A DNA stretch of 44,106 bases from an uncultured Treponema sp. GTDB taxonomy: Bacteria > Spirochaetota > Spirochaetia > Treponematales > Treponemataceae. The position numbers and the translations under genes were made by a program. The notes beneath the pieces are model-generated. The model ran no database searches. It saw only the letters and a program-made list of their open reading frames with translations, and had not been told where the DNA came from. The DNA lies in NCBI GenBank assembly GCA_937923945.1, contig CALDWC010000101.1, positions 1 to 44,106 on the forward strand, written 5' to 3'. Shown here piece after piece: positions 24,781 to 32,624 of the stretch. Position 1 is the stretch's first letter, and each line of letters starts with the position of its first letter.

Positions 24781-25553
24781 TTGTTTTTATTCTCTCGATA
24801 TACTTTATAATGCCGGTAAAATAAAAACAACTTTTCAAACAAAAAAATAAAAATGACCGCAGCACAAATAATAACACCAATATGTAAGCATTGAGTTAAA
24901 AATTCATTTTGCACAAGCAATGACAGCAGCGCAAAAAAATAAAGCAACATCGTCCCCGCCACAGTCAATTTTCCACCGATGGTTGAAACCGGCGCCATTG
25001 GAAAACCCAGCGAGATAAACTTCACCATGCCGTATCCTTGCATAAAAAAACGGATAAATAAAAGGATAAAAAACCAAAGCGGCAAAATCTCTTTTTCGTA
25101 AAAAAGTGCCGAGATAAAAATCAGCAAAGCGTAATCACTCATTGAGTCGATCATTTTTCCCAGCTCCGTCGTTTCGTGGGCGTGACGCGCAATCAGTCCG
25201 TCCAGTGCATCGGAAAGGAATATTACAACGGCATAGCAAACGGCAACAATCAGCACGGTGCGGTTTTCATAATTCCATATTAAAAAGCCGACCGACATAA
25301 CCGATGATGCACGAAAAAGGGAAACTGCATTCGCCAAATTAATATCGTCCAACTTTTTCGCGGTTTCCGTATTGAAAAAGGCTTCCGTGTGTGATGTTAA
25401 ATAAAAATAAATCACAAAATGCCATAAGACATTAAATAAAAAAAACGCGTAAAACGCATATTTTGAAAGTGCAAAAAAATACGTACATGCACCGATTATA
25501 ATAGATTGCAAAAGGAAATACCCTAAAATCAATCTTGCAAGTTTTACTTTCAT
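24771..25553 (-). CDS. CDP-alcohol phosphatidyltransferase family membrane protein
   Basis: 260 aa with about six membrane segments. The catalytic CDP-OH motif is complete: D-x2-D-G-x2-A-R-x8-G-x3-D-x3-D in SDALDGLIARHAHETTELGK continuing MIDSMSDY, near residues 125-150. Such enzymes swap CMP for an alcohol to make phospholipids. The substrate cannot be told; the long N-terminal region of about 90 residues before the motif separates it from a plain PgsA. The basic tail (YRENKNKKK) overlaps the opposing terminator. The ATG at 25553 is preferred over ATG 25562 because it lies 7 nt after the predicted -10 (TAGTAT, 25561-25566). Confidence 0.85.
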   Translation of the reverse strand: MKVKLARLILGYFLLQSIIIGACTYFFALSKYAFYAFFLFNVLWHFVIYFYLTSHTEAFFNTETAKKLDDINLANAVSLFRASSVMSVGFLIWNYENRTVLIVAVCYAVVIFLSDALDGLIARHAHETTELGKMIDSMSDYALLIFISALFYEKEILPLWFFILLFIRFFMQGYGMVKFISLGFPMAPVSTIGGKLTVAGTMLLYFFALLSLLVQNEFLTQCLHIGVIICAAVIFIFLFEKLFLFYRHYKVYRENKNKKK

Positions 25554-25560
25554 AAGTTCC

Positions 25561-25589
25561 ATACTACCAAAAGTGCAAAAATTATTCAA
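25561..25589 (-). promoter_or_regulatory. Promoter of the CDP-OH transferase gene (leaderless candidate)
   Basis: Minus strand TTGAAT (25584-25589), 17-nt spacer, TAGTAT (25561-25566), then 7 nt to the ATG at 25553. Confidence 0.6.
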
Positions 25590-25633
25590 CAAAAGTTTTG
25601 TGTTTTTTCGATTATCTTATTGAAGTTTTTGCG

Positions 25634-25662
25634 TTGCAAAATTCTTGCTTTCATATTACAAT
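25634..25662 (+). promoter_or_regulatory. Promoter of rqcH (leaderless candidate)
   Basis: TTGCAA (25634-25639), 17-nt spacer, TACAAT (25657-25662), then only 5 nt to the ATG at 25668. Confidence 0.7.
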
Positions 25663-25667
25663 GCGAT

Positions 25668-27107
25668 ATGTCATTAAATTGCCGTGAGATAGATTTAATT
25701 TTGAAAGAAGCCCAATTGGAAGGAGCTTTTATACAAAAAGTCGTGCAAACTTCCTATACGACGCTTGTTTTGGGATTGTACAACGAGGGTGCTTTTAATA
25801 TATTTTTTTCATTGGAAGGAAGTACTTGTCGCTTTAACGTAAGCAAAAAAAAATTTGCAAAACCGGATAAACCGCTCCGCTTTATGGAATTGCTTCGCTC
25901 AAAAATTATCGGATACAAAATAGAACGGGCGGAACAACTTAACGCCGACCGCATTGTCAAGTTCGATTTAAAAAATGTCCGCACCGATGAGCATTTGTTT
26001 TTTTATGTAAAGTTGTGGAGCGGGGCGGCAAATATTATTTTAACGGATGCACAACATAAAATCATCGATGCGTTTTACCGCCGCCCCGCAAAAAAAGAAA
26101 TCACCGGAGAATTTTTTTTAGAACCGTCGCCGCTCAGCTCCGCAGAAATTAATGCAAAACTCGAAAAGTTTAAAATCCGCAACTACGATACCGCCCGTTC
26201 GTTTAACGCAGCCATTGATGAAGGATACGAATCGGAGAGTTCCGTCGTCAATGTTGAAAATTTACAAAAGCAGTTGCTCCTTCAAATCGCCGAAAAAAAA
26301 GGTTCTCTGCAAGAAAAGAAAAAAAAGCTTGAAAGAGAACTGAATGGTTTTGAAAATCCCGATACGGTTAAAATGGCTGGCGATTTAATTTTAAGCAATC
26401 TTACCCATATTGCGCAAACCGGTGAGGATTTTTTTATCGCTGAAAATTATCAAACGGGAGAACCGATGAAGATAAAAATCGACCGGCGAAAAAGTCCGCA
26501 AGAAAATGCGCAGGATTATTACACCAAAGCGAAAAAAATTATTTCCGGAAGAAAAACATTGGCGGATAGTATCGAAGTGCTGGATAAACAAATCGCCGCA
26601 TTGGGGGCGGAACAGGAACGGGTAACAACGTTGACTGAAATCGTCGCGTTAAAAAAGCTTTTGGAAAAGCAGCGAACCGATGTTCCGCTTGCGGGTACAA
26701 AAAATAAAGGCGCAAAAAATTTTTCGGGGCTGAAATTTAACATTGACGGTTTTTTCGTTTTAGTCGGACGGAGTGCAACGGAAAATGATGAGCTTTTGCG
26801 TCACTGCGTCCGCGGTTCCGATATCTGGCTCCATGTGCGGGATTACTCCGGCGGGTATGTGTTTATTAAAGTACCGAACAAAAAAACGGTGCCGCTCAAT
26901 GTGTTAATCGCCGCCGGAAATTTAGCCGTGTACTACTCGAAAGCAAAACGAGGCGGTGAAGCGACGGTGTATTATACCGCGGTGAAAAATCTCCGGCGTG
27001 CCAAAAACGCAAAAAAGGGAACCGTGCTACCCGAACACGAAAAAACGCTTTTCATTACGCTGGATAAAGCTGTTCTTGAAAAAAACGAATTGGGCAGAAT
27101 TATGTAA
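25668..27107 (+). CDS. rqcH: NFACT-family ribosome quality control protein RqcH (FbpA-like)
   Basis: 479 aa. RqcH binds stalled large subunits and recruits tRNA-Ala to add alanine tails that mark nascent chains for degradation. The NFACT-N domain (residues 1-~180: MSLNCREIDLILKEAQL, SRFN-like CRFNVSKKKF, FYVKLWSGAANIIL) is followed by helical coiled-coil segments (EKKGSLQEKKKKLERELNGF; IEVLDKQIAALGAEQERV) and the C-terminal NFACT-R domain (RHCVRGSDIWLHVRDYSGGYVFIKV; GNLAVYYSKAKRGGEATVYY). It is somewhat shorter than the Bacillus protein (~570). The ATG at 25668 directly follows a promoter and there is no ribosome site. Older databases call this fibronectin-binding protein A. Confidence 0.88.
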   Translation: MSLNCREIDLILKEAQLEGAFIQKVVQTSYTTLVLGLYNEGAFNIFFSLEGSTCRFNVSKKKFAKPDKPLRFMELLRSKIIGYKIERAEQLNADRIVKFDLKNVRTDEHLFFYVKLWSGAANIILTDAQHKIIDAFYRRPAKKEITGEFFLEPSPLSSAEINAKLEKFKIRNYDTARSFNAAIDEGYESESSVVNVENLQKQLLLQIAEKKGSLQEKKKKLERELNGFENPDTVKMAGDLILSNLTHIAQTGEDFFIAENYQTGEPMKIKIDRRKSPQENAQDYYTKAKKIISGRKTLADSIEVLDKQIAALGAEQERVTTLTEIVALKKLLEKQRTDVPLAGTKNKGAKNFSGLKFNIDGFFVLVGRSATENDELLRHCVRGSDIWLHVRDYSGGYVFIKVPNKKTVPLNVLIAAGNLAVYYSKAKRGGEATVYYTAVKNLRRAKNAKKGTVLPEHEKTLFITLDKAVLEKNELGRIM

Positions 27108-27181
27108 GGATGTGTTATGGAGTTCGAAAAGAATTTTTTTGCATGCAACACATTGTGCGGCATTTTTTATTAGACAAATAT

Positions 27182-27216
27182 AAAAAAACGACGGAACGGT
27201 ATCTTCCGTCGTTTTT
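27182..27216. terminator. Bidirectional terminator between rqcH and sppA
   Basis: AAAACGACGGAA (27185-27196) pairs with TTCCGTCGTTTT (27204-27215), flanked by A and T runs. Confidence 0.85.
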
Positions 27217-27234
27217 ATCCGAATGGTTTGCCGA

Positions 27235-29010
27235 TTAGTACACGGTAAACATGAGCGGTTCGTAGAGCAAAAATTTATTGGTACGGGCAAGGGCGGAAAT
27301 TTCTACGAATGATTTTAAAAGCGGCATTTGTGAAATCGTTACACCGTTTTTCGTAACGGTAAGTAAGAACTCTTCCCAAAAAGTTTTTTTCTCCGTGATT
27401 GTTTTTACCGTATAATCGTTTCCCAAATCGCATAAGCCCGCCGCGTAAGAAATCGCATCCTGCAGCGTTCCGAGTTTGTCAACGAGACCGAGCTGTAGTG
27501 CCTGATTTCCGGAATACACTTTACCGGATGCGAGCTTTGCAACCGCTTCTTTCGGCATTTTACGTCCGGTGCTGACCGTCTGCAAAAAAGCGTCATAAAT
27601 GCCGGAAACTTGTAATTGCATAATTTCCATATCGGTTGCCGTCGGCGGTTCAAGTACGGAAAGCGGCTTTGCGCCTTTGTACACCAAATCCGTTGAAATC
27701 CCCAAATATTTTTGTAAAGCATCTTTGAGATTCGGTAATGACGACAGCACACCGATTGATCCGGTAATGGTAAACGGGTTTGCAAAAATATAATCGGCAT
27801 TGCTCGAAATCCAATACGCACCGGAAGCGGCAACGTCCGCCATTGAAACAATCACCGGAATGTTGTATTGCTTTCGGCTCTTTTCCAACGCCCGACGGAT
27901 TACTTCGGAGGCGAACACTTCACCGCCGCCGGAATTCACCCGCACTATAATTGCACGGGTCGACGGATCACCGCACGCTTCTTCGAACTTGTTCACCAAT
28001 CGCCAATCCTCAGCGGCGTTTCTTCCCGAAAAACCCAAATCGTTTGAAGTGATTGCACCGTCCAAGTTGATAATGCACACGGTGTTCCGTGAATGTCCAT
28101 GCTTGAGTGTCGTAGCAAAATCTTTGTACGATACGAGGTTTGATTCTGAAATTGAAAGCGACTGAAGAAAATCCGAGAAAGTTGCAACATCCGTTACCAC
28201 GTTTAAATCCTGCAAGGCGGTGGCCGCTTTTCCGTTGTGCTTTTTCAAAATTGCAAGCGGGGATTCCGCATATTCTAAAAGAGCCGATTCCGAAATACCG
28301 CGATTTTCTGCACAAGCTTTGACAAAATACGCCCAGGTATCGCCGAACATACTTTCATAATTTTCACGCACTTCCTTTGTAAAGGCTTTTTCCGTGTATG
28401 TGTCTGCAGCTCCTTTATACGTTCCCGCTTTTGACACAAAATATTGAATACCCGTTTTTTCGTGCATTCCGCCGAAAAACATTCCTTCCGATGCAAGCCC
28501 CGAAAAATCCGCGTCTCCGAACACATCAAGACCGACACGCTCTGCCGATGAAGCTGCAAAATACGAAGGTAGGCGATAGGCGGTACTAAACGCATAATAG
28601 GGGTTGCCGCTTTGCTTGAACACATCGAGAGCCGCTTTGATTTCATACGCCGAGCTTAAACTCATGCGGCTTTTTGAAAAATCAAATACGAGCGATGTAA
28701 TATGCCGATCATGAGCTGCCGCCAAAATCGCGGCAACAATATCCGAAACGGAAGTAATTTTTTCACCTTGCATCATTAGCTGCTGCGGTAGCGCGTGATC
28801 ATCCGCATTTTCCACAATCACACCAACCGGCTGCACGAGTAGCACACTGTCGCTGTTCAGGACAACATGTTTTTCTCCCGTTTTTGCGCCGCTTGATATT
28901 GCGGCAAAAACTAAAATTAAAAGATAAAAAAATACAATATTAATAATGATCAATCGTAAACGATTGATACCGGAACCAATTGCTTTTAAAATTTTAAATC
29001 GTTCTTTCAT
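27235..29010 (-). CDS. sppA: Signal peptide peptidase SppA, 67-kDa type
   Basis: 591 aa. A membrane-anchored serine protease that clears cleaved signal peptides. One N-terminal membrane segment (RLIIINIVFFYLLILVFAAI, residues ~18-40), then two tandem Clp-like domains as in the E. coli enzyme. The catalytic Lys is probably the one in SKAGTYKGAAD near residue 200; the catalytic Ser is in VAASGAYWISS near 395, followed by GSIGVLSSLPN. The ATG at 29010 has GAGG 6 nt upstream (29017-29020) and a promoter TTGACC-17-TATACT (29032-29060); an in-frame ATG at 29022 is less well placed. Confidence 0.9.
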   Translation of the reverse strand: MKERFKILKAIGSGINRLRLIIINIVFFYLLILVFAAISSGAKTGEKHVVLNSDSVLLVQPVGVIVENADDHALPQQLMMQGEKITSVSDIVAAILAAAHDRHITSLVFDFSKSRMSLSSAYEIKAALDVFKQSGNPYYAFSTAYRLPSYFAASSAERVGLDVFGDADFSGLASEGMFFGGMHEKTGIQYFVSKAGTYKGAADTYTEKAFTKEVRENYESMFGDTWAYFVKACAENRGISESALLEYAESPLAILKKHNGKAATALQDLNVVTDVATFSDFLQSLSISESNLVSYKDFATTLKHGHSRNTVCIINLDGAITSNDLGFSGRNAAEDWRLVNKFEEACGDPSTRAIIVRVNSGGGEVFASEVIRRALEKSRKQYNIPVIVSMADVAASGAYWISSNADYIFANPFTITGSIGVLSSLPNLKDALQKYLGISTDLVYKGAKPLSVLEPPTATDMEIMQLQVSGIYDAFLQTVSTGRKMPKEAVAKLASGKVYSGNQALQLGLVDKLGTLQDAISYAAGLCDLGNDYTVKTITEKKTFWEEFLLTVTKNGVTISQMPLLKSFVEISALARTNKFLLYEPLMFTVY

Positions 29011-29031
29011 GATAAACCTCAAACTACTCAG

Positions 29032-29060
29032 AGTATAAATAAAAGGAAGTAAAAGGTCAA
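29032..29060 (-). promoter_or_regulatory. Promoter of sppA
   Basis: Minus strand TTGACC (29055-29060), 17-nt spacer, TATACT (29032-29037); short leader containing GAGG. Confidence 0.75.
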
Positions 29061-29083
29061 TGCAGCATTATGCAGTCTCGCTC

Positions 29084-29112
29084 TTGTACTTTACGTTGCA
29101 GAATGATATAAT
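29084..29112 (+). promoter_or_regulatory. Promoter of flbD
   Basis: TTGTAC (29084-29089), 17-nt spacer, TATAAT (29107-29112); GAGGAG precedes the ATG at 29135. Confidence 0.75.
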
Positions 29113-29134
29113 CATATTCGGCGAGGAGCAAACA

Positions 29135-29332
29135 ATGATTGAAGTAACACGATTGAACGGAACTACCTATTGGTTAAATCCGCACTTGATTGAAACGATT
29201 GAAAGTAAACCGGATGTTACGATTAAGCTGCTTTCCGGCAATACGCTCATAGTAAAAGAAACCCCGGAGGAAATTATCGAAAAAATAATTAATTATCGAA
29301 AACGAATCGGTGTTTTCAAAAGTGAATTGTAA
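29135..29332 (+). CDS. flbD: FlbD-family protein
   Basis: 65 aa. It matches the FlbD family over its full length: MIEVTRLNGTTYWLNPHLIE at the start, then IESKPDVTIKLLSGNTLIV and a C-terminal helix VKETPEEIIEKIINYRKRIG. In spirochaetes flbD normally sits in the large flgD-flgE-flbD-motA-motB flagellar operon and its biochemical role is unclear. Here no flagellar gene is adjacent; a potassium transporter follows. ATG 29135 has GAGGAG upstream and a consensus promoter. The -35 box of ktrB overlaps its stop codon. Confidence 0.82.
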   Translation: MIEVTRLNGTTYWLNPHLIETIESKPDVTIKLLSGNTLIVKETPEEIIEKIINYRKRIGVFKSEL

Positions 29333-29355
29333 AATTTTTACACTTTTAATATAAT
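29327..29355 (+). promoter_or_regulatory. Promoter of ktrB/trkH (leaderless candidate)
   Basis: TTGTAA (29327-29332, including the flbD stop codon), 17-nt spacer, TATAAT (29350-29355), then 8 nt to the ATG at 29364 with no ribosome site. Confidence 0.75.
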
Positions 29356-29363
29356 GCTCGCCT

Positions 29364-30716
29364 ATGGTATCAGTACTTGCCAAGTTGAAAATAAAAATAG
29401 CCGAAAATCCGCCGCTCTTTCTCTTTGTAGTTTATGCGTCGGTGATTTTGGTGAGTACGGTTGTTTTAATGTTGCCAGTTTCAACGCAGGATGGCAGAGC
29501 AACACATTTTATTGATGCTTTTTTTACTTCTGCCAGTGCATTTTGCGTAACCGGACTGGTTGTCGAACCGACTTATGCTTATTGGTCGCTTTTCGGACAA
29601 TGTTTTATTTTATTGGTGATACAGCTGGGCGGTCTCGGAGTTATGACCATCGTTGCGTTTATCGGTATACTGACAAATCAAAAACTGGAAGGCAGTCAGC
29701 GGAGAATTATGCAGGAAGCAACAAATTCGCCGTATCTGGGTGATCTTTCAAAATTGATTATCTTTATTTTAAAAAGCACGTTTTTGATTGAAGGCATCGG
29801 AGTCGTTTTGCTCGCTTTTTCATTTGTGCCGATATTCGGTTTTGTTCGCGGGATATGGTACGCCGTGTTTCATTCGATTAGCGCGTACTGCAATGCCGGT
29901 TTTGATGTGCTGGGCGATGAAAGTTTATGCGCGTACAATTCGCACCACGGTATGCTGTTGACTATTGCTGCCCTCATTATTATTGCGGGACTTGGTTTTC
30001 GAGTATACATCGACGTTTTAAAAACGCGCCATTTAAAGACGCTGCGACTCCATTCTAAAATTGTGCTGGTTAGTACGGCGGTTTTAATTGCGGGCGGAAC
30101 CTTGTTGTTTTTACTGACCGAATGGAGCAATCCCGAAACTATCGGTGATATGTCAATCGGGGATAAAATCATACAGGCGTTTTTTCAATCGGTAACGCCG
30201 CGTACGGCAGGTTTTGCCGCCATTGATCAGGCAAAACTCACCCATGCGTCGGCGTTTGCAACCATTATATTGATGTTTGTCGGCGGCTCTCCTGCGGGAA
30301 CGGCGGGCGGCATAAAAACGACCACGCTCGTAACACTGTTTGCATTGCTGCGCTCGCTGCTCCGCAACAAAGACGAAATTGTTATTTTTAAAAGGCGGCT
30401 TTCAACCGACATCGTAAAAAAATCTGCCGTTATTTTTTTTATCAGCTTGTTGTGGTGTCTCATTGTATCGTTTTTTTTAATGATATTTGAAAAAAATATA
30501 CCGCCACTCGATTTGATGTTTGAAGCTTTTTCTGCATTCGCAACGGCAGGATTGACCCGCGGCATTACGGCGGATTTGCACACCGTAAGTAAGGTGTTAA
30601 TTTCCATGACGATGCTTTTCGGAAAAGTCGGAATCCTCGGAATGGTTTTTGCTTTTGCACGGACAAAGCGAAAAGTAAACTTCCATGAAGCGGAAGAAAA
30701 AATTATTATTGGATAA
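29364..30716 (+). CDS. ktrB: TrkH/KtrB-type potassium uptake channel subunit
   Basis: 450 aa, an SKT-family K+ translocating subunit with eight membrane and four pore-loop segments. Pore-loop filters are visible as SASAFCVTGLV, SISAYCNAGFDV, SVTPRTAGFA and SAFATAGLTRGI, each with the central filter Gly. Intramembrane Gly-rich GGSPAGTAGGIKTTT matches the gate loop. Its length and lack of N-terminal extra helices favour KtrB over TrkH. It is followed 42 nt later by its RCK partner. The frame begins immediately after a consensus -10 box, so the message should be leaderless. Confidence 0.93.
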   Translation: MVSVLAKLKIKIAENPPLFLFVVYASVILVSTVVLMLPVSTQDGRATHFIDAFFTSASAFCVTGLVVEPTYAYWSLFGQCFILLVIQLGGLGVMTIVAFIGILTNQKLEGSQRRIMQEATNSPYLGDLSKLIIFILKSTFLIEGIGVVLLAFSFVPIFGFVRGIWYAVFHSISAYCNAGFDVLGDESLCAYNSHHGMLLTIAALIIIAGLGFRVYIDVLKTRHLKTLRLHSKIVLVSTAVLIAGGTLLFLLTEWSNPETIGDMSIGDKIIQAFFQSVTPRTAGFAAIDQAKLTHASAFATIILMFVGGSPAGTAGGIKTTTLVTLFALLRSLLRNKDEIVIFKRRLSTDIVKKSAVIFFISLLWCLIVSFFLMIFEKNIPPLDLMFEAFSAFATAGLTRGITADLHTVSKVLISMTMLFGKVGILGMVFAFARTKRKVNFHEAEEKIIIG

Positions 30717-30758
30717 AGAACGAATATAAAGAACTCCCTATAACAGGAGGATAGTTGC

Positions 30759-31409
30759 ATGAAACAAAAAACTTTTACGATAATGGGGTTGGGGCTTTTC
30801 GGTACGAACCTTGCAAAAACTTTAGTTGATTTAAACCAAAACGTCATTGTCATTGACTCGAACGAAGAAACGATAAACTTGATAGCCGACAAGGTCGCTG
30901 AAGCTTACGTGGCGGATATCAGCGTGCCGGGTGTTTTAGAAGACTTAGGGGTTCAAGACTCGGACGTCGTGATTGTCGCAATCAGCGAATGTTTTGAACA
31001 AGCCCTTTTAGCAACATTAAAATGCCGTGATCTCGGTGTAAAAGAAATTATTGTCAAATCGGCTTCCGAAACGCATTCGCGTATTTTGGAAAAGCTCGGA
31101 GCAACGGTTACTATTATTCCGGAAAAACAAACTGCGATAAAATTAGCCCATTCCCTCGTAACAAAAAATCTGGTTGATATTGTTCAGCTTGCGGAAGGAT
31201 ACTCCATCGCGGAAATCCGCATTCCCGATGACTGGGTTAACCACTCTATTTTGGAATTGGATATCCGCAATAAGTATCGCATCAGCGTGATTGCCATCAC
31301 TCGTGATAATCAAGTGAAAGTGAATCCTTCCGCGACGGATATTTTTCAAACGGGCGATCGCGTGTTTGTACTCGGTGAAAATGAAAACATCCGACTTCTT
31401 GAAAAGTAA
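30759..31409 (+). CDS. ktrA: KtrA/TrkA-type RCK regulatory subunit
   Basis: 216 aa. A cytoplasmic ring-forming regulator that gates KtrB in response to nucleotides (ATP/ADP or NAD). The N-terminal RCK-N Rossmann fold has MGLGLFGTNLAKTL (GxGxxG) and VIVIDSNEE (acidic end of strand 2). The C-terminal RCK-C domain includes IAEIRIPDDWVNHSILELDI and GDRVFVLGENENI. The ATG at 30759 follows a strong AGGAGG in ACAGGAGGATAG, unlike the leaderless ktrB before it. Confidence 0.93.
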   Translation: MKQKTFTIMGLGLFGTNLAKTLVDLNQNVIVIDSNEETINLIADKVAEAYVADISVPGVLEDLGVQDSDVVIVAISECFEQALLATLKCRDLGVKEIIVKSASETHSRILEKLGATVTIIPEKQTAIKLAHSLVTKNLVDIVQLAEGYSIAEIRIPDDWVNHSILELDIRNKYRISVIAITRDNQVKVNPSATDIFQTGDRVFVLGENENIRLLEK

Positions 31410-31427
31410 GCTGATAAACGGCGAGTG

Positions 31428-31455
31428 TTTACAAAACACAGTTTTTTGCTATAAT
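31428..31455 (+). promoter_or_regulatory. Promoter of the CXXC peptide gene (leaderless candidate)
   Basis: TTTACA (31428-31433), 16-nt spacer, TATAAT (31450-31455) with TGC extension, then 7 nt to the ATG at 31463. Confidence 0.7.
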
Positions 31456-31462
31456 GACTCCT

Positions 31463-31606
31463 ATGAAAAAAACAAAGGGTGTAATAACGGTGGCGGTTTT
31501 GATTGCATCAATCGCGTTGATTGTCTCAGGACTGCTCGTCGGAGACGGAGCGGTTGTTTTAAAAAAAGCGGTGAACATTTGTTTGGAATGCATCGGCATC
31601 GGGTAA
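31463..31606 (+). CDS. CD1871A-like CXXC-motif membrane peptide (47 aa)
   Basis: 47 aa. One membrane helix (VITVAVLIASIALIVSGLL), a short GDGAVVLKKA segment and the C-terminal NICLECIGIG with a CxxC pair. I recognise it as a member of the small CD1871A-type CXXC family; such genes commonly sit directly before a polyferredoxin gene, as here (14-nt gap to the next start). The two cysteines could bind a metal or cluster, or carry electrons at the membrane face; no function is established. It is easily missed because of its length. The start at 31463 sits 7 nt after a consensus -10. Confidence 0.82.
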   Translation: MKKTKGVITVAVLIASIALIVSGLLVGDGAVVLKKAVNICLECIGIG

Positions 31607-31620
31607 ACGGGTAAATATTT

Positions 31621-32601
31621 ATGGAAGAAATAAAAACAAACAGTGAGGATAGAACCGGAGCGTATACGGAAAGCCAAACTTTGACACACGAAGCGGCTCT
31701 GCCGCCGGAAAAAAACTTCGGTGAAAAAAAGGATAAACCGAAAAAGCGAAAATATACGCGGCATTATATTCAGGCGCTCGGGGCATTGGCGATTAATGGA
31801 AATCTCAAGGGGTTTTTTGAGGGCAAGATTTTTCGCGGCGCGAGTAAAACGGTATGTTTGCCGGTACTGAATTGTTATTCGTGCCCGGGGGCGCTGACGA
31901 GTTGTCCGATCGGGTCGATTCAGGCAACTATTTCCGGCAAGGGGTTTCATTTTCCGCTGTATGCGGTCGGTTTGGTCGTGTTTTTCGGAATCCTTGCGGG
32001 GCGGCTTTTTTGCGGATATGCGTGTCCGTTCGGTTTTTTTCAGGATTTACTTTTTAAAATTCCGGTAAAAAAAATACCCGTGGTAAAAAAGGTCGCAAAA
32101 GTTTTTTCGTATTTGAAGTACGTTATTTTGGCGGTGTTTGTGTTTTTACTGCCGTTTGCGCTAAAAGATAAGTTCGGATTTACCGATCCGTATTTTTGTA
32201 AATATATCTGTCCTGCCGGAACGCTCTTTGCGGCGCTGCCCTTGATGGCGGTTAACGAGTCGCTGCGCGCCGCGGCGGGAGTGCTTTTTGCGAATAAGCT
32301 TTTTATTTCGCTCGTTGTGGTTGCGCTCGCGGTTGTGTTGTATCGTCCTTTTTGCCGATTTTTGTGTCCGCTGGGAGCTTTGCTCGGCATTTTTAATCCG
32401 ATCAGCATATACGGGTTGACGATTGACCGCGCCAAATGCGTGCAATGCAAAAAATGCGAAAAGGTGTGCAAGTTTCATATTCCGACGTACAAAACGCCGA
32501 ATAGTCCCGAATGTATCCGCTGCCACGATTGTGTGCATGCATGTCCCTTCGGGGCGATTAAGCATAAGGTGGGCACGGAAATAGAAATGGTAAAAAAGTG
32601 A
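31621..32601 (+). CDS. NapH-like 4Fe-4S membrane polyferredoxin
   Basis: 326 aa. A charged cytoplasmic N-terminus of about 55 residues, then four to five membrane segments with cysteine clusters at their ends: NCYSCPGALTSCPIGS, CGYACPFGFFQ, CKYICPAGTL, CRFLCPLGALLG. The C-terminal domain has two [4Fe-4S] ferredoxin sets, CVQCKKCEKVCKFHIP and CIRCHDCVHACPFGAIKHK. The build is that of NapH/YccM membrane electron-transfer proteins. It forms a pair with the 47-aa CXXC peptide. The physiological acceptor is unknown. Convergent with the FGGY kinase gene, 23 nt away, with no clear terminator between. Confidence 0.88.
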   Translation: MEEIKTNSEDRTGAYTESQTLTHEAALPPEKNFGEKKDKPKKRKYTRHYIQALGALAINGNLKGFFEGKIFRGASKTVCLPVLNCYSCPGALTSCPIGSIQATISGKGFHFPLYAVGLVVFFGILAGRLFCGYACPFGFFQDLLFKIPVKKIPVVKKVAKVFSYLKYVILAVFVFLLPFALKDKFGFTDPYFCKYICPAGTLFAALPLMAVNESLRAAAGVLFANKLFISLVVVALAVVLYRPFCRFLCPLGALLGIFNPISIYGLTIDRAKCVQCKKCEKVCKFHIPTYKTPNSPECIRCHDCVHACPFGAIKHKVGTEIEMVKK

Positions 32602-32624
32602 ATCGGGTGCAGTGCGTAGCCTTT

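Noticed and set aside
27117..27173. A 17-codon frame after rqcH with AAGGATG upstream
   Set aside because: No family match and too short to support; it could be chance.
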